This document shows, piece by piece, positions 46,406 to 58,990 of a stretch of DNA of 64,000 bases (position 1 is its first letter; every line of letters starts with the position of its first letter). The stretch is from NCBI GenBank assembly GCA_946807835.1, contig OX327683.1:35585001-35649000 (forward strand), given 5' to 3'. The position numbers were made by a program, and so were the translations under genes. Below the pieces are notes generated by a model. It ran no database searches. It was not told where the DNA came from and saw nothing but the letters and a program-made list of their open reading frames with translations. Source of the stretch: Ailanthus altissimus. Its lineage: Eukaryota; Streptophyta; Magnoliopsida; Sapindales; Simaroubaceae.

Positions 46406-47611
46406 ATTTTAACTCTGTATAACTCCTTACAGAGTAATGAACTATTCCTCGGTAGCAAAGTATTGCTTATTTTTTCACGCACTTGCTTACGCAAACAAAC
46501 TGATGGCATGTTGCTGACATAAGAGAACAACATCAAAGAAATTGTTTTCGGATTCGGTCAATCTCGGTCTCCACAACCTCCACCTCTCGTCTCATGCGAT
46601 CTCTGCGGTTTGCTTGATCTCCGAGGCAGATTTCACGAGGAGTCTAAATTATATAGGTTATTCTAAGATATTAAAATTTTTTAAGTATTACTATTGAAAA
46701 TAAGTTAAATTTAATTTAATTTTTAATGTAACGAATATAAATAATCACATTTTGTCAAATTAATGAAAAAAACGAGGAATAATTTAAAGGGTACATTAAT
46801 TTGATTCTAGCTTTTACATATATAAAAGTATAGAGTTTTGATATATATTTTTACACTTTACACATATAATGGTATTTAATAGTTTTACATTGTATTATTA
46901 GCTCGATCTTTTGAGAATTATCGATTATCTCTCATAAATTTTTGAAACTGCCAAGAAATTTTTTTTTGGTAGTTTTTAAAGCACCAAATTGGCTTGAATT
47001 GAGAGAAAATAAGAACTAAAAGTTATTTATTAAACATTTTTTTTTTATGTTTCTAAAATTACAAGGGAATTTTTAATAGTTTCAAGACAACAAAAAGGTA
47101 ATTGATAATATTTATTAGTGACATTTTTTTTTTCTTTTTGTTATCTTAATAAGAGTATAATTATTTCTCTTATTTATTTATTTATTTGTTGAATAGTCTT
47201 TCACCAGTATAAGTAATTAATTGTTTTATATTAGGTTATGTTAAATTCAAACTAAATTTAAAAATTTTAAATTTGACATTTTTATAATCCAAACTAACCC
47301 AAGTAAAATTAAAACAAAAATGATTTGGTTTAACTTGTTTGAATTATTTATAAAATAATTTATTATTCATCGTAATTAGAAAAATACAATTTATTAAATT
47401 ACAAGATTTTAAATTTAAAATAGTTTCACTTGCAAATAATGATCTCAAGATATCCTACAGTAGTACAGTATTTCATATTTCGACTCGAAAAAGGAAGTGT
47501 AATACGTTTACCAAACCAAGTTAAATATTATCAGTCCAAATTTACAAGCTCCATATCTGCAACTTGCGGTGATGAGGAATTAAGATTGTAAACTTGCAGT
47601 GAATTTAAAAT
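46406..47611. other. Gene-free AT-rich stretch
   Basis: Apart from a short GC-richer patch at 46490-46640 (GGTCTCCACAACCTCCACCT), it is simple AT-rich sequence. No gene, RNA or further repeat is recognised. Confidence 0.55.
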
Positions 47612-48366
47612 GTATAAATTATTAATATTTTAGCTTAATATATATATAGAGAGAGAGATATATATGTATTTAGTAATCAATCAAAAGAAAATTATATTAT
47701 CGAAGCGAAACATTAGTACAACATAAATCTCACAAACAAAAGTATCGTAATCTACTACTTTCTTACAATATCGTTTATAGATTGTTTATTAATGGCTCTT
47801 AAACAATTAAATTAAATAAAATCTTTAATAGAATAAAATATAGTATTAGTAGAATGATTTTTTTGTTAAAAAATTATTTAGTTGTGCCTCTATCATATAA
47901 AATAAATAATAACACATATAGTAATTCTCATAATCTGATAAGTATGGTTTTGCTTCTAGTTCTCTTGCATAAATAAGCAATCTCCTTTTAAAAAAAAATG
48001 AATTTCAGTAAATTTAACGAGTTAGAAGTACTTTCTTTAAAATTATCTCAAAAAAATTAAATTAAAAAAATAAGTGATGGATTATTTCTTCTTTTCTCTT
48101 ACTAAGTTGATAATTAGTGAAAAAAGTGAACCCTCATTTAACAATTTTTGTCATTGTATATAACATATTTTTTAAAGCTAATTAAATAATAAAGTTATGT
48201 TTAAAGATATTACGAGCTCTCCATACCAGTGATAAATTATGATACTCTTATTTAAGAGATTTCTATTGTATTAATGTTTCTTCTCGATAATAAAATTTCT
48301 TTTAATTGATTATTAAATACATATATATATTAAGCTAAAATATTAATAATATTATTACTAAATGAT
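47612..48366. mobile_element. Terminal-inverted-repeat element, ~750 bp
   Basis: The left arm from about 47615 (ATTAATATTTTAGCTTAATA) matches the reverse complement of the right arm ending about 48362. The match runs for well over 100 bp (ATTATCGA-G-GAAACATTA-TACAA, AAATCTC--AAA-AA-AGTATC). The centre codes for nothing. A clear target duplication could not be picked out in the AT-rich flanks. Confidence 0.7.
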
Positions 48367-48376
48367 AATAAAATCA

Positions 48377-48421
48377 TTTGATTTCCCTAGTTATAAGTGG
48401 ACAATCCAAACTGTAATTCTG
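48377..48421 (-). repeat. Inverted copy of 34172-34215
   Basis: ATTTCCCTAGTTATAAGTGG and ACAATCCAAACTGTAATTC are the reverse complement of the sequence just before the left BAP block. They lie beside the TIR element, where the direct duplicate begins at about 48510. Confidence 0.85.
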
Positions 48422-49525
48422 TGGAAAGGGAGATAAATTAAATAATTTGTTAAAAAGAAAACAAACAAATTATTTAATTTGTTAAAGCGAAAACAAACTA
48501 GTTAAAACATTCTAAAAGAATTCAATTTTCTCTTTTTAACGAGCAATCTACGATACATGAACTAGTTAAAACATTCAAACCATTTCCCTGGCACACCTAA
48601 AGTTATAACTTTTAGCTGCCTACTGTATTTTACTAATTTTAATTGGTAACAAAGGCATTGGGAAACTAAAAAGGAATACGCCTTTGCCTGTTGGATTTTG
48701 ATCCACACCGCAGCAAATCAGCAAGTGTTTTGGATTTTTAAGAATTGTTTTACCAAATCTCACGTTCAGCCGCCAAACACATAGGAAATATCAGCTGACC
48801 CTAGTCAAAATGTTTAATCAATACTTTTATCTGCAAATAAAATGTTATATTTTTTAAATAATATTTTAAATGATGTATTTATAACATTATATAATTTACG
48901 AATATTTGTATTTTTTTTAAAAAAATTAGAAATATTTTAATACAGATATTATATTAAATATAAATGATCAAAATTTATTCTTTTATTTTTTTAAACAAAT
49001 TAACAATTAGATATTTATATTTATTAAAGTAAAAAATTAAATCACAAGAGATATGACTCAAATAAAAAGATGTTTCTGAGTAGTTAAGAGAATCTTTCTA
49101 CTTGGGTGTACATGTAATATGAATAACATTTGCTACGATCATGACTTATAATTTTCTCCCAATAAATCCACACGCCACATTTGAATCTCTATCCACAAAA
49201 TTCCCGAGTTTTAAAATATGACTCGGTCTAGCTCCAATAAAAACTCGGACTTTCTCGGTACTTCACTTTCTAATTATTTCCCGATCTGTCATTAACACCA
49301 AGGAAAAGTCAATTTGGGCCAAACGTTGATTGACGCGCTGGTCGTCTAATATATACAAAGAAGTACTATGCAGAAGCAACGTTTTTCTTTCTTTTATCCT
49401 TCTCGTCGGCTTCCCCGACAAACCCATTATAAAACGCCTACAATTACTTTCATCCATTCAATCTCCAAAGCAAGAAACACGCGATAACACATACGTAGGT
49501 GCTTGTTTTTGTTGCATTGTTCCAC
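48422..49525 (+). promoter_or_regulatory. Upstream region of BAP-like gene, right copy
   Basis: Positions 48530-48670 and 49185-49525 match 34235-34390 and 34410-34746. About 0.5 kb (48675-49180) is extra in this copy and AT-rich. The TATA-like site at about 49350 has lost its clean TATATAAA form. Confidence 0.7.
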
Positions 49526-50110
49526 ATGGAAAGCTCATCTTCTCGTGCAGTAGAAATCACAGTACTATCTGGGGAAGATCTGCGTATTGATCGAAGATCA
49601 GTGAAAAAGAACGCATTTGTAATCGTCCAAACCGATGCCTTCAATTACCGTACGACAAGAATGGATGAATCTGGAGGAAGCTATCCTTCATGGAACGAAA
49701 AGCTTGTCGTCGAATTGCCCACGCATGCACGCTTTATAACTCTAGAAGTACAATGCAAAACTTCTTCAGGAAACAGAAGTATTGGGTTTGTGAGAATACC
49801 GGTTTCAGATTTTATTGGAGGGTATGTACCAGAGAATTATTTGCAATTTTTGAGTTATAGGTTAAGAGACTCTAAAGGAGAGAAGAATGGGATCATTAAT
49901 ATTTCTGTGAGAGTGAAGGTTCCGGAATATGCCGCAAGTTCGTCCAAAGCAGGATTGAGATTGAATGTGCAGGGATATACAGCGTGTTCATCGCAGGCCG
50001 CGGGGTTGAATGTTCAAGGATATGCCTCGTATTCATCGCCAGCAGGATTGGGAGTTCCGTTTGGTGGAGTAGTGACAGGGGTTCCTGTTTGGTGCAAAAA
50101 CCATGCATGA
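49526..50110 (+). CDS. C2-domain protein, BON1-associated protein (BAP)-like, right copy
   Basis: A 194-aa single-exon frame equal in length to the left copy and nearly identical, with differences such as SVKKNAFVIVQ, FVRIPVSDFIGG, RDSKGEKNG and SVRVKV. The C2 domain and the threefold Ser/Ala/Gly-rich tail are intact. Where the third, broken copy can be compared, this copy usually keeps the shared residue, so it looks closer to the ancestral protein. Its promoter differs at the TATA box and by an upstream insertion, so expression may have diverged. Membrane-associated role with BON1-type copines is inferred from the family only. Confidence 0.88.
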   Translation: MESSSSRAVEITVLSGEDLRIDRRSVKKNAFVIVQTDAFNYRTTRMDESGGSYPSWNEKLVVELPTHARFITLEVQCKTSSGNRSIGFVRIPVSDFIGGYVPENYLQFLSYRLRDSKGEKNGIINISVRVKVPEYAASSSKAGLRLNVQGYTACSSQAAGLNVQGYASYSSPAGLGVPFGGVVTGVPVWCKNHA

Positions 50111-50678
50111 ATTAATCTCGACGGATGATCAATGTGTCTAAACTCTAAAAGAGTAATGACGAAGTTATTGGTTGATTATTAGTAAGGATTTTGTATATAT
50201 ATAACAAAGGAAAGTTAAAAAGATTTATTTCACTTGACAAAAAAAAATAATGATTCAAATTCAATGTAGTATTTGAGAAGGAATTAGAATTTTATAGAAT
50301 CTTATACCATAATTGCATATGTATTTGCCATCGATTTATTGTTCATATCCAATTCATCTAATAAAACCATGGTTATTGGTGTCTCAAAATCCTGAAGCAC
50401 TCGAATAAACATTGATTTAGAAATGATCATATATTCATGTTAAGGGGGATACGTGCTGCTCTTAAAAAGGCAATAGTGGTGGAAAGCGACAATATGAATA
50501 GTAAATTATAACATTGCAATGATGAGGAGGAGTTGACGGTTGACAAATTCAAAGCTGCGTCTCTTGAAGATATCGATATCCCAGCAGGTGGATCACGCCA
50601 CTTATTCACGTTTATCATACGAAAGAATCATGACGAGTTCAACTTCAAAGTGAGAAATTATTGCTCCGCTAAAATTTT
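50111..50678. other. Flank of right BAP copy up to the decayed Copia
   Basis: Matches 35332-35890, including the exon-like fragment (50522-50650). The match is broken at about 50668 and resumes at 58928. Confidence 0.8.
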
Positions 50679-51097
50679 CAATTAAAATTACAATAGCATG
50701 CATAAGATTAAATTTAAATATCTATAAACTTAATTTTTAAAATTTTTAAATTTGGAGTTGATGATTAAATAAATAAGTATTATAAATTTATATGGTTAAT
50801 AAATTTTTATAATATTTTATTTATATAATTTTAATTTATTAAAATTAAGTATAAATATTTTCCTCCATCGTTTAATTTTGCAAATAAACAAGTTAAAAAT
50901 AAAGGGTTGATTACGTATTTAATCAATTATTGAGAGTTAAGGGTGTTAGAGAATTAAACAAATAATAAGCTCAACAAAAAGTGTGTGAGTGATGTGTTGT
51001 AAGTGAAAAATAGTGAAAATTTTTAAAATTTTTATTGTAAATTTTGTATTTGTTGTATTAATAAAAATATTTCATTTATGCTCAATTATACTCAACA
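50679..51097 (+). repeat. 5' LTR of the decayed Copia
   Basis: Aligns with 58504-58928 with many substitutions; ends CTCAACA before the primer site. Confidence 0.82.
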
Positions 51098-51099
51098 AT

Positions 51100-51117
51100 T
51101 GGTATCAGAGTCAAGTT
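51100..51117 (+). other. Primer-binding site (initiator tRNA-Met)
   Basis: TGGTATCAGAGTCAAG; the first eleven bases match the plant initiator-tRNA complement and then diverge. Confidence 0.85.
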
Positions 51118-54100
51118 GTGAACAGTAGTCGAAGTACTGTTCATATGGTTATTGTTCAAATATACGGTATCAATATTAGAGTTTAGCGTAGTTGTATTAA
51201 TGGTGCATGTCTAGGAAAGTTCTTTTAAAGGGGCTAATATTGACTAAGAAGTCTGAATTTTACGTGAGACCATTGTGATCCCTCCAATTTTTTCTGAAAA
51301 TTTTCCTGGTGTACAATTCATATAAATAAACACTAGGCATTGCTATTGTGGTACTGGTGGAAGCGTTGTTAGGAGTAATAGCGAGAGGATTACATATTGA
51401 CCTTGGTGGAGTTTTATTTGAGTTGTGAAGAGTTTGAAACTCTACAAGCTTGCAATTTCAGATCAAGCTTGTTCAGCATTATCAAAGTTTTGCTGGCACA
51501 ATGGGAGACCTTCAAGTAGTTGGAGGAATTAAGAAGCTCAATAACCAAAATTATAATACATGAGCGATGTTGATGAAGTCTTAACTTTAAGGCCAATATA
51601 TTTGAGAGGTTGTTGGTGGGAATGAAGTGAAGCAGCCAATAGATAAAGTCATTTTAAAGAAGTGGAAGGTAAAAATTGGTAAGGCTATGTTCGCCATTAA
51701 GACCATAGTTGAAGAAGAAATGTTAGAGCACGTAAAGAAGGCCAAGACGTCAAATAAAGCATGAGACACTTTTACATCACTCTTTTCAAAGAAAAATAAT
51801 ACGCGACTACAGCTTTTAGAGAATAAACTATTATCGATTGCACGACGGAACATGACGATCAACCAATACTTCATAAAGGTAAAGTTCTTGTGCCATAAAA
51901 TATCTGAGTTAGATTCTGTCGCTGCTATTGCTGAAACTAGGATGAAAAGAATTATCATCCATGATTTAAGGCTCGAGTATAAAAGTTTTGTTACTGTTGT
52001 ACAAGCTGGCCAACCCAACAATCTCTCGTTGAATTTGAAAGTCTGCTTACTGATCAAGAAGCGATTGCCAAGCAAATAGGTGGAGCCTCATTAAAAGGAT
52101 ATGAAGAAGCACTTTACATCGATAAAAAAAAGGGTCGATTTAAACGACGTGTTGGTGGGGGATTTAAAAAAGATGATGACAAGATAAAGAGTCATCACTA
52201 AGAAGGTAGCTCACAAATCAATGGAGCATGGAGGACTCGTTGCAATGGTAGTCAGTCCAAGCAAAAGAAAAAGTTTGAAGAAAAACACTATAATTGTGAA
52301 AAAATCAGACACACGACAAAAGATTATTTGTTAAAGAAAAGGTTTGATGAGGGTAATGTTGTCACATCAAATTCAAAAATGAAAAGTAAATATGAGTAGG
52401 ATGCTGAAGCGTTTGTCGCTATAGAGGAAGAAGACCTATCACTCTCAGTGATAATAAATGGACGGATTGACTATGAAAATGATTGGATCATTGACTCAAG
52501 ATGTTCAAATCATATGACTGGTGTCGAAGTAAAGCTACAAGATATGACTAAGTACAAAGGAAGTCACGTGCTGGTGACAGCCAATAACTCAAGAATGCCT
52601 ATAGCTCATATTGATAACACAGTCCTTGCACCTCGTTACAGTCTTAACAAGCTAACACTTCAAGATGTCTATCATGTCCCTTGCATGAAAAAGAGTCTAT
52701 TGTCAATATCACAGTTAACATCTTCTGGATACTATGTCTTATTCGGTCCACAAGATGTTAAGATGTACCAAGATTTAAAGATCATGGGAACACCAACAAT
52801 AGAAGAACGGCGACTAGAGTCGGTCTATGTACTATCAGCACAGTCAGCTTATGTAGTCAAGATTTGAAAGAATGAGACTGTAGATTTGTAGCATGCACGA
52901 TTGGGATATGTAAGTTATCATAAGCTAAAAGTGATAATGAACAAGGTAATGCTTAAAGTTCTGTCCGAACTTAATGTGAAAGTAGATACAATATGTGCGC
53001 GATGTCAATATGGTAAGACACGTCAATTACCATATGAGGAGTCAAACTTTAGAGCTAATGAGCCATTGGAGTTGGTTCACTCTTATGTGTTTGGACTTGT
53101 CAAGTAGCCATCAATTAGTGGCATGCGATATATGGTGACATTTATCGATGACTTCTTGAGGTATGTATGAGTTTTCTTTATGAAGGAAAAATCAGATACA
53201 TTTTTTAAGTTCAAGGAATTTAGAGAAACAACTAAAAGAGAAGTTAGAAGGAATATTCATTATCTCCACATAGATAATAGAAGAGAATATATTTCTGATG
53301 AGTTCTCACAATATCTCTAAGAAAATAAGATATGACATCAGTTCACATGTACCAACACGCCACAACAAAATGGTGTTATAGAAGGAAAAAATCAACATCT
53401 TGCAGAGATTGGTAGAAGTATGTTGTACGTGAAAAATGTACCAGAAAGATTTTGCACTGAAAGAATAAAGACTACAGCCCACGTGATTAATAGGCTTCCT
53501 CAATCAAGGTTAGGGTTCATATCATCCTTTGAGAAGTTGTGGGATATGAAACCTATAGTGAGTAATTTTGAGTATTTGGTTGTATATGCTATATATTTGT
53601 GCTAAGTCACTTGAGAAATAAATTTAACAAAAAGGCAATCAGGTGTATCTTTGTTGGATATGATAACCAGCGTAAAGGATGGAAATGTTATGACCCTACT
53701 AGTGGGCAGTGCTACACATCAAGAAATATGGTGTTTGATGAAGCATCTTCATGGTGGTCGCCATAAAAAGAGGAGCTTCTAAATTCAAAATAAATAGAAG
53801 AATGACTGCAACAAAAGATAGATGAGCAAATTGTTGAAATTCGATGAGAAAAAAAGAATACGATGATGGAAGTAGTGATGACAACACTAAGTAAGAGACA
53901 ACTCAAAGTTCTTGGCAAACTGGCATCTATCAATAACCAACAACGGAGGCCAAATATGAAGGAGTAGAACCTGTAACCCCTCAATTTCATCCTCGAAGGT
54001 CAATAAGAATACGAAAGTCTAATTTCAAATATGTTAATGCAGCTGTGGCGAAATAGAAAAATGTTAAGAAGCCTGAGACTTTTGAAGAAGTATAACAGAG

Positions 54101-54341
54101 CTTTGAATGGATTAAAGCTATGGAAGAAGAAATCATAGCGTTTGAGCAAAATCAAACTTGTGATTTAGTGCTAAAGTCAAAGGATGTGAAACATATATGT
54201 TGTAAATGGATGTATAAGATCAAAAGACGTCCTGATGGATCGGTGGAGAAATATAAAGCTCAGTTGGTATCCGAAGATTTTCTTAATAATATGGACTAGA
54301 TTATGATGAAACGTTTAGTCTAATAGCCAAGATCACCATAA

Positions 54342-54504
54342 TACGAGTTTTACTTGCACTGGCAGCTGGCAAAGGTTAAATATTATGGCAAATGAATGTG
54401 AAGAATACTTTTCTACATGGAGAGTTAGATCGGAAGATCTACATGATTCAACCATTGAGATTTGAAAGTAAAGTTCCTCCTGATTATGTGTGTAAATTGA
54501 GAAA
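54342..54504 (+). repeat. 163-bp tandem duplication in the RT region, unit 1
   Basis: TACGAGTTTTACTTGCACTG to AAATTGAGAAA. Unit 2 is 54505-54537 plus 57262-57391, which is also 163 bp once the nested LTR and its target copy are removed. Confidence 0.9.
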
Positions 54505-54537
54505 TACGAGTTCTACTTGCACTAGCAGCTGGCAAAG

Positions 54538-57256
54538 TGTAGTAACCAGTATCCACGACTGGTAAGAATAAGTATTTATAAATGTATAAATATACGTATT
54601 TTATTTGTATGTTGGTGATACTTGATTTATATATTATTATTAGCAGTGTTTGTATAGGTTAAGGTGATACTATTAGCATTGGGTTTAATTGCAAGACTTT
54701 AGATTTATTTTAGGGACCAAATTGTAATACTTTGAAAGTTTTAGGGGTAAATTCGTAAATACTAAAAATTAGCCACTTAGTATAAAAATACACTTTTAAA
54801 ACCCTATTTCTCTCATTTTGGTCGAGCTACCTCTTTTAGAGAGAGAGAAGAGAGAAAAAGAGGGGAGAGAAAGAGAAGAAGGAGAAGAAAAAGAAGAAGA
54901 AATTGGAATTTTGGATCTTAAGAGGTATATTGTAACTATTTCTCAATTTATTGGTGTTAATTAAGTTAATTTCTTTAAGTTTTGATTTCTGTAAATATGT
55001 ATAATTGAGGATTTGATGTGTATTTCGTATGATATTGTGAGAATTGATGATGATCTATAAGATAGCTTGATAAATCATGATAAATTGTGGAATTTCTGCT
55101 TGATAGTCTCTTGATCCAAGACTTTTATAAATTGTTGTGATTCGATTCTGATTTTGAATTTTGATTATATGCAATTAGACATGTTTAGGATCATCTGAGA
55201 CTTTGAATCGATTCAAAATTCCAGAAATTGAAATTTTTGTGAATTTACCAAAATGACCCTGAAATTCTGGAAATTTCCTATGTAAACAGTATGATACAGT
55301 GACGAACAATGTTTGTCCTACTGAATGATCTTCAAAAATTATGAATTTATGGAATATGATAAGTTTATATGTCTAATATGATATACTCGGAATTGAGAAT
55401 TTAGATCAATGTGGTTGAAATGTTATGATTTTCTAAAGTGTATCAGCTCATTGCAGTATTTGATTAATAGATATTTAAAGCTATAGAATAAAATAGTTTT
55501 AAAATACTTTTGGTAGTGATTTGGAAGTGAAATATTTATCATGGACTGAGATATGTGTTAAGAGTAATTATGTGTTAGTTTTATAATTTTTGAGTTAGTA
55601 TATGATTTTATAAAATTGGGAGATTGAATACTGTTCAGTAAGTATCTTGATCCTGTCAGGTTAGTAGTTTGGATTCGATGGTATGTATGGAATGAATTGT
55701 GTAGAAACTTTGATATAATATTCATATATAAGAAGAATATATGAGTCAAGAATGGTATATTCTGATTTTGGAGTAATTGGACATCATTTGATGTATTAGA
55801 AAATTTTGTTAAGTGTAAGTGGTCAGAATGACAGGTTTTGAGAAACTAAGTATTTAGACTAATTTGATGTGATAAATGCATTGTGTATAATTTTGTAAGC
55901 TATTTAAAGTATTTTGTGTGAATTATGAGGCTTATGAAAGGATTAATCTCCATTGATAGGTTAAGGAGATTTAAGCCTTGTAGCTGAAAGTGTTAAGAGG
56001 TAAGTATACTAAACTTTTTACTGGAATCACAATAAACATAGTAATTGTTATGAATGATTTTGTAAATGTGGTTAAGAATATGTTTATGTTATATCAAAGT
56101 ATATTTTGATATGAAATGTGAATATATGTTTATGAATATGAGCATTGACATTGAGCATGGACATACATATGTTTTTTGAAAGTGAGCTTTCAAAATAAGA
56201 TATGTTTAACAAAGAAAGCTTTTGAAGTGTAATATGTCCATGAGAAATATTTTGTGTTTTGAGGGTACTTGAACTCACTGTTGACTTAGTAGGCATTTTA
56301 TGTGATTTGTGGAGCCTTTATGTGTGGCCTTTCCTTCGGGATTGGTATATGTTATGTGTTCCGTATGTAGGGAGGATCCTATTGGTACCTAAAGAAAGAG
56401 TAAGTCATCACATTCGTGTGGTGGCGTATTGGTACATGTGAGAGGACTCACCGATGATCAGGGTGAGGGTTTGGCTTTTACCTTCGGGCATGAGCATTAT
56501 ATATGTGTGATTTAAAGGCCTCACTTGTACTATTCCTCTCATACGGTATGTCACCTACGAGTGACATTTGGCTCATTATGTGATATGTGATATGTAAGTC
56601 CTATTAAGTAGTAGTTGAGTGATGGTATTCCTATTATGTGTTTTGAAAGAATGTGTAAGCGCTTACATGATATGTGATTTGATAAGATTATGATTTTGAT
56701 TGATCACAGCATATCATACATATGCATTGTGTACATATATGTATTTGTATTTGATATATGAAAAACTAGTATGCTTACTGAGTTTTATACTCATTATAGT
56801 TTATGGTGATTTCAGGTAAATAAGGTACATGTGTGTTTAGCAGATTTGGCAAGGCTTCTGCTGTTCCTTGGGTTCCCTAAGTTGTTAGGTTGCTAAGTGT
56901 TTCATTTGGGGACACGTGGGATAAGATATTTGATTTGTCCCTAGTGAATAAATACTTATGTATTATTTTATTGTGTGTGGTTATATTTAGTTTAAGTTTC
57001 ACCAAGTGTAGTAATAGATTGATTTTAAGTAAGAATTTGCAATGAATATATTCTGGGCTTCCGGTAACAAAGTTGCTACTGGTGACGTAGTAGAGTGTTA
57101 ATCTCTGAGAAAACTCTGCGTATCTCCGATTTACTAATTGTCCCAGTCATAATTCAATTGCTATAATTCTGAGAGAAATTAAAATGAATGTTTAAGTATT
57201 ATTGAATGAATGTAAGTGATGTCGTGTGTCAGATCTTTTGGGTCTGGGGCGTGACA
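54538..57256 (+). mobile_element. Solo LTR, about 2.7 kb, nested in the Copia
   Basis: Begins TGTAGTAACC and ends GGGGCGTGACA, with CAAAG on both sides (54533-54537 and 57257-57261). No coding sequence or second LTR is inside. An AG-rich tract at 54835-54905 may mark the leader region. The length and the GGGTCTGGGGCGTGACA end recall long-LTR Gypsy elements (Tekay/Del type), but that assignment is from memory of such ends and unproven. Confidence 0.8.
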
Positions 57257-58503
57257 CAAAGGTTAAATATTGTGGCAAATGAATGTGAATAATACTTTTC
57301 TACATGAAGAGTTAGATCGGAAGATCTATATGATTCAACCATTGAGATTTGAAAGTAAAGTTCATCCTGATTATGTGTGTAAATTGAGAAATGCATTGTA
57401 TGGATTAAAACAAGCTCCAAGAGCGTGGTATGGTAAATTAGAAAATTTCTAACACATGGTGGTTACTCTGTGGCACTAGCTGATTCTAGCCTGTTCGTAA
57501 AATCTAATGGAAACAAACTTGTAATTGCACTTGTATATGTGGATGACTTAATCATCACTGGAGACGATGAAGAAGAGATTCATCGAACAAGAGAGAATTT
57601 GATAGTTCACTTTCAGATGAAAGAACTTAGACAACTTAAGCATTTTCTTGGGTTTGAAGTCACTCAGACAGTAGAAGAGATTTTCCTAGGACAACAAAAA
57701 TATGCCAAAATTTTATTGCAGAAGTTTGGGATGCTAGAATGCAAGCCTATCTCAACATCGCTGGAAGCCAATGCAAAGTTGTGCGGCCATGAAGGAAAGG
57801 ATTTAAAAGATGGAACTAGATATCGACAACTGGTAGGAAGTCTCATCTATTTGACATTGACTCGACCCGGCATTTTTTATGCAGTTTGAGTAATAAGTCG
57901 ATACATGCAAAATCCTAAGAAACCTCACTTAGAAGCAGTTCGATGAATATTAAGATATGTGAGAGGCACAATTGACTATAGTCTCTTCTATAAGAAAGGC
58001 TAAGATTGTAAAATAGTTGGCTATTGTGATGCTGACTATGCTGGAGACCATGACACATGACATTAGACCACTAGGTATTTTTTTCAAGATTGGTTCAAGA
58101 ACAGTCTCTTGGTATAGTAAAATGTAACTGATTGTATCATTGTCAACTATTGAAGCTGAGTACATAACAGCAGCAATGGCAGCTCAAGAAAATACATGGT
58201 TGATGCGGCTGATGAAAAATTTACATCAACCAAGAGATTATAAAGTGTCAATCTATGCTGATAATCGGTCAGCAATCTGTTTGGTAGAAAATTCAATTTT
58301 TCATGCAAGAACAAAAGCATGTAGAGGTGCATTATCACTTTATCTAGAAGGAAGTTTTACAATAAGAAATTGAGTTGCCGTATGTTAAGACAGAAAATCA
58401 AGTGACTGATTTGTTCACAAAAAGCTTAGGTGCTGATAAGTTCAAAAAGTTTCGAAGACAACTTAACGTGGTTAGAAGAACGGAAGTTGGTGTTGAAGTG
58501 GAG

Positions 58504-58928
58504 TATTAAAATTATAACACTAAGCTTAAGATTAAATTCAAATATTTACAAACTCAATTCTTAAAATTTCTAAGTTTAGTAAGATATTTTGGAGTTGATG
58601 ATTAAGGAGATAAGTATTACAATCCTATGTGGTTAATAAATTTTTATAATATTTTATTTGTGTGATTTTGGTTTATTAGAATTGAGCATAAATATCCCCC
58701 TCCGTCTTTTGGTTTTATAAGTAAGCAAGTTAAGAATAAAGAGTTGATCACGTATTTGATCAATTGTTGAGAGTTAAGGGTGTTAGAAAGTTGAACAAAT
58801 AATAAGCTCAACAAATAATGTGTGAGGGTTGTGTTGTAATTGAGAAAGAGATAGTTTTTAAAATTTATATTTTAAGTTTAATGTTTCTTATATTAATAAA
58901 AGTGTTTTATTTGTAATCAAAACTCTCA
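58504..58928 (+). repeat. 3' LTR of the decayed Copia
   Basis: Aligns with 50679-51097; followed by TTTCAGAAC, where similarity to the left block (about 35889) resumes. Confidence 0.82.
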
Positions 58929-58990
58929 TTTCAGAACTTTATTAATTATGATATATTTCTGTTTGCATATAAATTTATGCTATCTCATAC

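Larger units (their letters stand above)
51400..58500 (+). pseudogene. Copia polyprotein remains, many stops and frameshifts
   Basis: Recognisable pieces in order: Gag-like (51500-52080); protease ([13 protein letters not shown], about 52484); integrase zinc region ([17 protein letters not shown]) and core remains (FIDDF, then FMKEKSDTF) at 52890-53600; RT in two parts split by the nested LTR, with [14 protein letters not shown] at about 57536; and RNase H (STIEAEYITAAMAAQ, YADNRSAI) near 58140-58330. The catalytic Gly of the protease motif is replaced and stops occur in nearly every domain. It is of a different lineage from the Tnt1-like element. Confidence 0.9.
50679..58928 (+). mobile_element. 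Decayed Ty1/copia element carrying a nested LTR
   Basis: Similar LTRs of about 420 bp (50679-51097 and 58504-58928) share AGATTAAATT-AAATAT, GGAGTTGATGATTAA and GAGAGTTAAGGGTGTTAGA. An initiator-tRNA primer site follows the first. Between them lie remains of a copia polyprotein on the plus strand and a nested LTR. TTTCA flanks both sides approximately, but the ends have drifted. The left BAP block lacks it, so it inserted after the duplication or was never copied. Confidence 0.88.

Noticed and set aside
57229..57452. Separate reverse-transcriptase gene after the solo LTR
   Set aside because: It is the second unit of the 163-bp duplication and the continuation of the decayed Copia RT.
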